Positions 8,625 through 12,026 of a DNA stretch of 12,026 bases are shown here, in pieces. The notes under the pieces are model-generated. The model saw nothing but the letters and a program-made list of their open reading frames with translations. It searched no databases and was not told the DNA's origin. The stretch's first letter is position 1, and every line of letters begins with the position of its first letter. Source of the stretch: Burkholderiales bacterium (GTDB lineage: Bacteria > Pseudomonadota > Gammaproteobacteria > Burkholderiales > CAIKXV01); assembly GCA_019751575.1 (NCBI GenBank), contig JAIENF010000501.1, positions 1 through 12,026 of the forward strand, written 5' to 3'. Both the position numbers and the translations under genes were made by a program.

Positions 8625-10367
8625 TCACCGCAGGTCAGGCAGCGGGGGAAGCTGCGCCTGCAGCCTCTGGCCGGCGTCGAGCTCGCGGGAGCCGAAGCGC
8701 GGGAGGATGTCTTCCTCCAGGATCCTCAGCTGCGGGGCATAGAGTACTTCCCAACGAGCCGGGTACAGGGTCGCCGCAGCGGCGCGCAGGTGATCGCGCG
8801 CCTGAAGCAAGCGCGCCAGCGACATCGGGTCGGGCGTGATGACGGCGTTCGGGCAGGTGAAGCAGCCCATGAAGTTCACGCAGAGGTCGCCCTGCCGAGT
8901 ACCGGGTGCGATGCCCGCGAATGGATCCTTGCAGTCGAAGCCGAACAGCGTGACACCGCGGCCGCGTGGGGGAGGCGATGGTTCAGGCGCAGCGTCGCAC
9001 CGCGTCTGGCTCGGACCCGACCGCCCTTCGATGTGCTCGATGAATGCACCCTGAAGATCCGCGATGCGCGAGCGGTTCTGTGCTTCGACCAGGGGCGTTT
9101 GCACGTAACGAACCGTCGTGGCGACGCTGGCGTGGTTCGCAACGGCCTTGGTGCGCAGCAGGTCACCGCTGGCGCGGTAGAAGCAGCTCAGCACGCTCGG
9201 CCGGATGTTCGCCGGAGCGAAGTGCGGCAAGCCATGGCGATCGCAGAACGCGCCGAGCTGATGGTGGACCGTGATGATCGACATCGCGTTGACCGTGAAT
9301 TGCCCCTTGAACACGAAGAGCCGGTTGCGCTGCGGGGGAGGGGTCAGCGGGATCAGCCGTTCGTTCCAGGCCAGGATGTCCCGTACCAGGGCCGGCGGCC
9401 CGAATGCGTCGGCGCGGTCAAAGGTCCGGCGCTGGATGCGCGACGCGCGAGCCTTGAACCACACCAGCAACTCGCGGTCATCGAGCAAGGGCAGGGGCTG
9501 CAGGCAGTCGCGAGTGAGGTCGGCGATGGCTTCGGGGTTGCCGGCCGTGTGGATCAGGATCGCCAGGTAGTACGGCAGCAGCGAAACCGCGCGCGGGTAC
9601 AGGAGGGGAGCCAGTTGCTTGGCGCCGCCGTAGCGGCGAACGGCCTTCTGCAGCCAGAAATTGCCGCTGGCCTGGGTCGTGCGCCAGTCCGGAATGATTC
9701 CTCCGTGGCGTTGATCGATCTGTTCGAGGATCCAGCCGAGAGTGCCGGGCTTGTCTGCGTCGGCGGCGCGTTGACGGGCAGCCGATTCGCGGGCCGTGCG
9801 CATCTGGGCGATCTCATCCTCACAGGCCTGGAGGATGGCGCGCAGCTGCCGACCGGAAAGCGTCGAGCGCGATGCCCGCGCGGCGGCCTTGTTGGGGAAC
9901 GGCGAGAAGGGGTAATCGATGCTGGTGATCAAGTCGGGCCGACACCGCTCAAGCCATCGCAGCAGCTGGCGCAATGCCCCATAGACGGCGGCCTGCGTGG
10001 TGAGGGCCCAGATCCTGCCGTCGGCACAGCGTTGCGCGTTGAGCCACTCGATGTAGCGAACCAGCATCGCGCGGTCCAGGTCGGCGACCGATCTGAGGGA
10101 CTGCGATTCGGCGGCGAACCGGGCGAAGGGCAGTATCGACTTCCAGTACGAGGCGATGCTGCGATCCGAATGGCCCCCGATATGGCCCCAGAAGGCCTGG
10201 GCGAGCGCCAGGCGCACGTCGGCTGGCAGCGGCAACGACGAGAAGTCGATGAGCGTGTGGCGAACCAGGCGAGCCGCGTCGTGGCGCGCCGGCTGTGGCG
10301 CGTGCCCCGTTCCGGCCTGCGGTCTGGTGGCCAGGGTCCGCGGAATCGGCGGGCGCCGTGAACTCAC
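8625..10367 (-). CDS. Tyrosine recombinase 2 of the trio, partly degenerate active site
   Basis: This 580-residue phage-integrase-family protein starts with GTG at 10367, forming a GTGA overlap with the stop of recombinase 1. The frame is open further upstream, but that part overlaps recombinase 1. The N-terminal core-binding region spans about 45-150 and the catalytic-like domain about 255-430. By eye the ArgI position is Asn277 (TAGNPEAIADL) and the HxxR motif reads ANIR (Ala386, Arg389). Lys306, His412 (ANHASVATT) and Tyr421 remain. A C-terminal region has Cys479, 496, 502 and 505 (CVNFMGCFTC). NPE-type motifs occur in other recombinases of this class, so this may be a family trait rather than decay. 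It may act as a non-catalytic or specialised partner. Confidence 0.82.
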   Translation of the reverse strand: MSSRRPPIPRTLATRPQAGTGHAPQPARHDAARLVRHTLIDFSSLPLPADVRLALAQAFWGHIGGHSDRSIASYWKSILPFARFAAESQSLRSVADLDRAMLVRYIEWLNAQRCADGRIWALTTQAAVYGALRQLLRWLERCRPDLITSIDYPFSPFPNKAAARASRSTLSGRQLRAILQACEDEIAQMRTARESAARQRAADADKPGTLGWILEQIDQRHGGIIPDWRTTQASGNFWLQKAVRRYGGAKQLAPLLYPRAVSLLPYYLAILIHTAGNPEAIADLTRDCLQPLPLLDDRELLVWFKARASRIQRRTFDRADAFGPPALVRDILAWNERLIPLTPPPQRNRLFVFKGQFTVNAMSIITVHHQLGAFCDRHGLPHFAPANIRPSVLSCFYRASGDLLRTKAVANHASVATTVRYVQTPLVEAQNRSRIADLQGAFIEHIEGRSGPSQTRCDAAPEPSPPPRGRGVTLFGFDCKDPFAGIAPGTRQGDLCVNFMGCFTCPNAVITPDPMSLARLLQARDHLRAAAATLYPARWEVLYAPQLRILEEDILPRFGSRELDAGQRLQAQLPPLPDLR

Positions 10368-11554
10368 GGCTCTGCGCTGCCCGCGAGCAGCGTGTCCAGC
10401 ACGTCCTTGAGGACGCAGGCGTCGACGGCGACGGCACGCAGGTACCGGTCGGTGGTCTCGATGTGCTCGTGCCCGAGCAGGATCTTCACCACGAGCAGTG
10501 GATTGACCTTGGCGCCCTCGCTGGCCAAGTACTCGAGCCGGGCCAGCAGCATGCATGCGAAGGTCGCGCGAAGCAGATGCGTCGTCGCCTTGAAGCCGCA
10601 GGCCAGGCCGGCCCGGCTGACGGCGCGCTGGTAGGCGTTCTTGCTCACCGGTGCGCCGCGGGCGTTGACGAACAACGCCGGGTGGTGGGCGGCGCGTCCC
10701 CTGCGTCGCGCGCGCTTGAGCCACGCGAAGCGAAGCCCCGAGATGTAGCCATCGGTCTCGTCGAGCAGGCTGGCCGGTGCAATCACGTAGCCCGGCTTGC
10801 GGCCCTTGCGCGTGATCTCGATGGTGTGATGCGCCGTGAGCGGGGTGGGGCGGCCGTTGATGTCGTCGACGCCGAGCCGCAGGAGTTCGCTGATCCGCAG
10901 CCCGGTGTACAGCTGCCAGCGGGCCATCAGATCGTACGGCGGGGCGAGATAGGCGAGCAGTTCGCGAGCCTGCCCGGAGACCAGCGGGCGGGGCAGCGGT
11001 TCGTATTGCCGCAGTACGAAGATGCTGCGCTCGGTGTCCGCAGCGTAGCGCGTCCGGATCGGCGAGTACCGCCTCGACACAGCGAAGTCGCGGGTCTTGT
11101 CCGCGAGCGCCGATTCGCTCAGCCAATGCGCGCGGACCGCCCAAGCATAGAACCGCAGCACGCCGCGAACCCGGTGGTTGATGGTCGTCGTCCGGTACGC
11201 ACGTCCGGTGTGCGGACTGGGCTGCGACATCATGCGGTTGCGATAGGCAACCAGGTCGACAGCATCCGCCTTGTGCCAAGGGATGTCGTTCTGCTCGAGC
11301 GTGTCGAACCAGTCGTAGAGGATCTCGGTATAGGTTCTGAGCGTGTCGGCGGTGTGCGCGCGCTGGATCGCGTGCTCATGCAGGAAGGCGACCGCGGGCT
11401 CGATCAACTGCCACTGCTTCGTGAAAAGAAGCGGGAAACCGGCAGGACGCGGCTCGCGAAGCGAAGTCGCCAAAGCCTGTGCTGCAAGCTGCGCCAAGGG
11501 TTCCGGCAGGTCTGCCGGACTCGGCAGCGAAGCCTTGCGGACTATCTGGACCAC
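10364..11554 (-). CDS. Tyrosine recombinase 1 of the trio (TnpA/RitA-like integrase)
   Basis: This 396-residue tyrosine recombinase has a full catalytic set. Arg220 lies in LYTGLRISELLRL, a candidate Lys is at 250-253, His326-x-x-Arg329 in THLLRATFA, His362 in LLGHEHIETT and nucleophile Tyr371 in DRYLRAV. An N-terminal SAM-like core-binding domain covers about 45-150. Its size and first position in the operon match TnpA of Tn554 and the first gene of recombinase trios. The GTG at 11554 is the start I support: it lies 7 bp after the stop of the primase-like gene, with GAGG about 10 bases upstream. Its stop overlaps the GTG of recombinase 2. It is likely expressed with the genes on both sides, and an inverted repeat just upstream (11556-11580) is a candidate att site. 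Confidence 0.9.
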   Translation of the reverse strand: MVQIVRKASLPSPADLPEPLAQLAAQALATSLREPRPAGFPLLFTKQWQLIEPAVAFLHEHAIQRAHTADTLRTYTEILYDWFDTLEQNDIPWHKADAVDLVAYRNRMMSQPSPHTGRAYRTTTINHRVRGVLRFYAWAVRAHWLSESALADKTRDFAVSRRYSPIRTRYAADTERSIFVLRQYEPLPRPLVSGQARELLAYLAPPYDLMARWQLYTGLRISELLRLGVDDINGRPTPLTAHHTIEITRKGRKPGYVIAPASLLDETDGYISGLRFAWLKRARRRGRAAHHPALFVNARGAPVSKNAYQRAVSRAGLACGFKATTHLLRATFACMLLARLEYLASEGAKVNPLLVVKILLGHEHIETTDRYLRAVAVDACVLKDVLDTLLAGSAEP

Positions 11555-11555
11555 G

Positions 11556-11580
11556 GCGCTCTTACCTCGCGGTAAAGCGC
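11556..11580. repeat. Inverted repeat between primase-like fragment and recombinase 1, candidate att core
   Basis: GCGCT-C-TTACC (11556-11566) pairs with GGTAA-AGCGC (11571-11580) around the 4-nt centre TCGC, giving ten base pairs with a single-base bulge. It spans the stop codon of the primase-like gene and the 5' side of the recombinase 1 start. Two binding arms around a short centre immediately upstream of an integrase gene is the usual shape of a tyrosine recombinase core site. It could also be an RNA hairpin regulating recombinase translation. Confidence 0.4.
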
Positions 11581-11876
11581 TTCACAGCGTCGACGAACGA
11601 CACGCCGAGCAAGTGCATCGCCAGGTCGATGGCTCCGCCGCCACCGGCGTGCGCGCGTGTGTCGTACCACTTGACGCCCGTGGTCAGGATCTCGAACTCG
11701 CCGCGTGCCGTGCTGGCGTGCCAGCGGCGGCTGTGCTCATCCTTGAGGGGCTGATAGGTCGAATCGGGCTTGACGTGGGTGGCTAGCAGCGCGAGCGCGT
11801 CGCTGGCCGGCATCTGACGAAGCCGTGTCAACGTCGAGGCACTGAACGACCTGCGAGATCGGCGCGCAACCATCAT
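11562..11876 (-). CDS. Short primase-like N-terminal fragment
   Basis: This 104-residue protein resembles the N-terminal region of plasmid/ICE proteins with a primase-type zinc-finger-like module followed by a TOPRIM domain (DUF3991-like). Characteristic stretches are YQPLKDEHSRRWH, GEFEILTTGVKWYDTRA and GGGGAIDLAMHLLGVSFVDAVKR. Those family members are normally much longer; here the frame ends with TAA right after the module, inside the inverted repeat that precedes recombinase 1. Either the gene was cut by insertion of the recombinase block or it is a stand-alone short member. The ATG at 11876 follows GGGGG at a six-base spacing; the next codon is also ATG. The family call rests on remembered motif resemblance. 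Confidence 0.55.
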   Translation of the reverse strand: MMVARRSRRSFSASTLTRLRQMPASDALALLATHVKPDSTYQPLKDEHSRRWHASTARGEFEILTTGVKWYDTRAHAGGGGAIDLAMHLLGVSFVDAVKRFTAR

Positions 11877-11926
11877 GTCGAACCCCCGCTGAAGCTGCTG
11901 AAAACGCGGGACGCACCGGGCTACTC

Positions 11927-11941
11927 GCCTCTGAAAGAGGC
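11927..11941. other. Leader hairpin upstream of primase-like gene
   Basis: GCCTCT (11927-11932) and AGAGGC (11936-11941) are a perfect 6-bp stem with a 3-nt loop. It falls between the candidate promoter and the start at 11876, so it would be in the 5' leader of the minus-strand transcript. No T run follows on either strand, so a terminator is unlikely. Confidence 0.3.
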
Positions 11942-11963
11942 TTGGGCTCCTCGGGCATGAACA

Positions 11964-11992
11964 ACTGTAGGTCGTGGCGTCGAGCGAGCCAA
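11964..11992 (-). promoter_or_regulatory. Candidate sigma70 promoter for the minus-strand operon
   Basis: TTGGCT (11992-11987) and TACAGT (11969-11964) each match four of six consensus bases and are 17 bp apart. The predicted start lies about 80 bp before the primase-like gene and would serve the whole recombinase block. The evidence is sequence resemblance only. Confidence 0.35.
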
Positions 11993-11995
11993 CTC

Positions 11996-12017
11996 TGTTG
12001 ACACTCGCGAATGCAAC
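11996..12017. repeat. Palindromic motif near right window end, inverted partner of 12-33
   Basis: GTTG (11997-12000) and CAAC (12014-12017) flank a core that, reverse-complemented, shares ATTCGC and GTCAACA with the left-end motif. About 17 of 21 positions agree with one gap. The motif is upstream of the candidate promoter for the minus-strand operon, so a regulatory role is an alternative to an element end. Confidence 0.4.
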
Positions 12018-12026
12018 CTAACACCC

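Noticed and set aside
8181..10361. A long plus-strand open frame opposite recombinase 2
   Set aside because: It is low-complexity Arg/Ala/Gly-rich translation without domains, opposite a gene with clear recombinase motifs.
10368..11279. N-terminal extension of recombinase 2 into the recombinase 1 gene
   Set aside because: It is a shadow of recombinase 1 with Arg/Pro-rich nonsense. The GTG at 10367 gives a GTGA overlap with the upstream stop and a normal N-terminus.

Overview
The window is GC-rich DNA (roughly two thirds G+C by eye) with tightly packed genes, GTG as well as ATG starts, and proteins that resemble those of beta- and gammaproteobacterial accessory elements. I read it as part of an integrative element or genomic island of a Pseudomonadota host. 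No housekeeping gene, rRNA, tRNA or CRISPR array is present.

Layout. (1) 63-3341 is a compact mercury resistance operon: merR on the minus strand, a textbook MerR operator/promoter with a 19-bp spacer, then merT, merP, merC and merA on the plus strand. No merD or merE follows. (2) 3342-3477 is a spacer with two small inverted repeats. After it, 3478-5958 encodes an 826-residue SbcC/Rad50-like ABC ATPase with long coiled coils and an unusual Cys-x8-Cys hook. No SbcD-like nuclease lies in the window. (3) On the minus strand, converging on that gene, is an unrecognised 77-residue gene (5983-6216). It is preceded by a second MerR-family-type promoter (6257-6287) for which no matching regulator is seen. 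(4) 6284-11554 (minus) is an operon-like block of three tyrosine recombinases (396, 580 and 631 residues) and a TnpC-like small helix-turn-helix/coiled-coil protein. The genes overlap or nearly touch. This resembles the Tn554 tnpA-tnpB-tnpC module and the recombinase-in-trio (RIT) idea. (5) 11562-11876 (minus) is a 104-residue protein that looks like the N-terminal part of a plasmid/ICE primase-like protein. It ends 7 bp before the first recombinase, at a near-perfect inverted repeat. It may mark the insertion point of the recombinase module.

How the genes work together. MerR senses Hg(II) and activates merTPCA. MerP, MerT and MerC bring Hg(II) in, and MerA reduces it to Hg(0). The recombinase block probably moves the surrounding DNA, which may include the mer operon and the SbcC-like gene as cargo. 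Similar palindromic motifs near both window ends (12-33 and 11996-12017) lie in inverted orientation and could be element ends or attachment sites. The most unexplained parts are the orphan SbcC-like ATPase, the metal-type promoter feeding an unknown small gene, and the middle recombinase, which appears to lack two catalytic residues.
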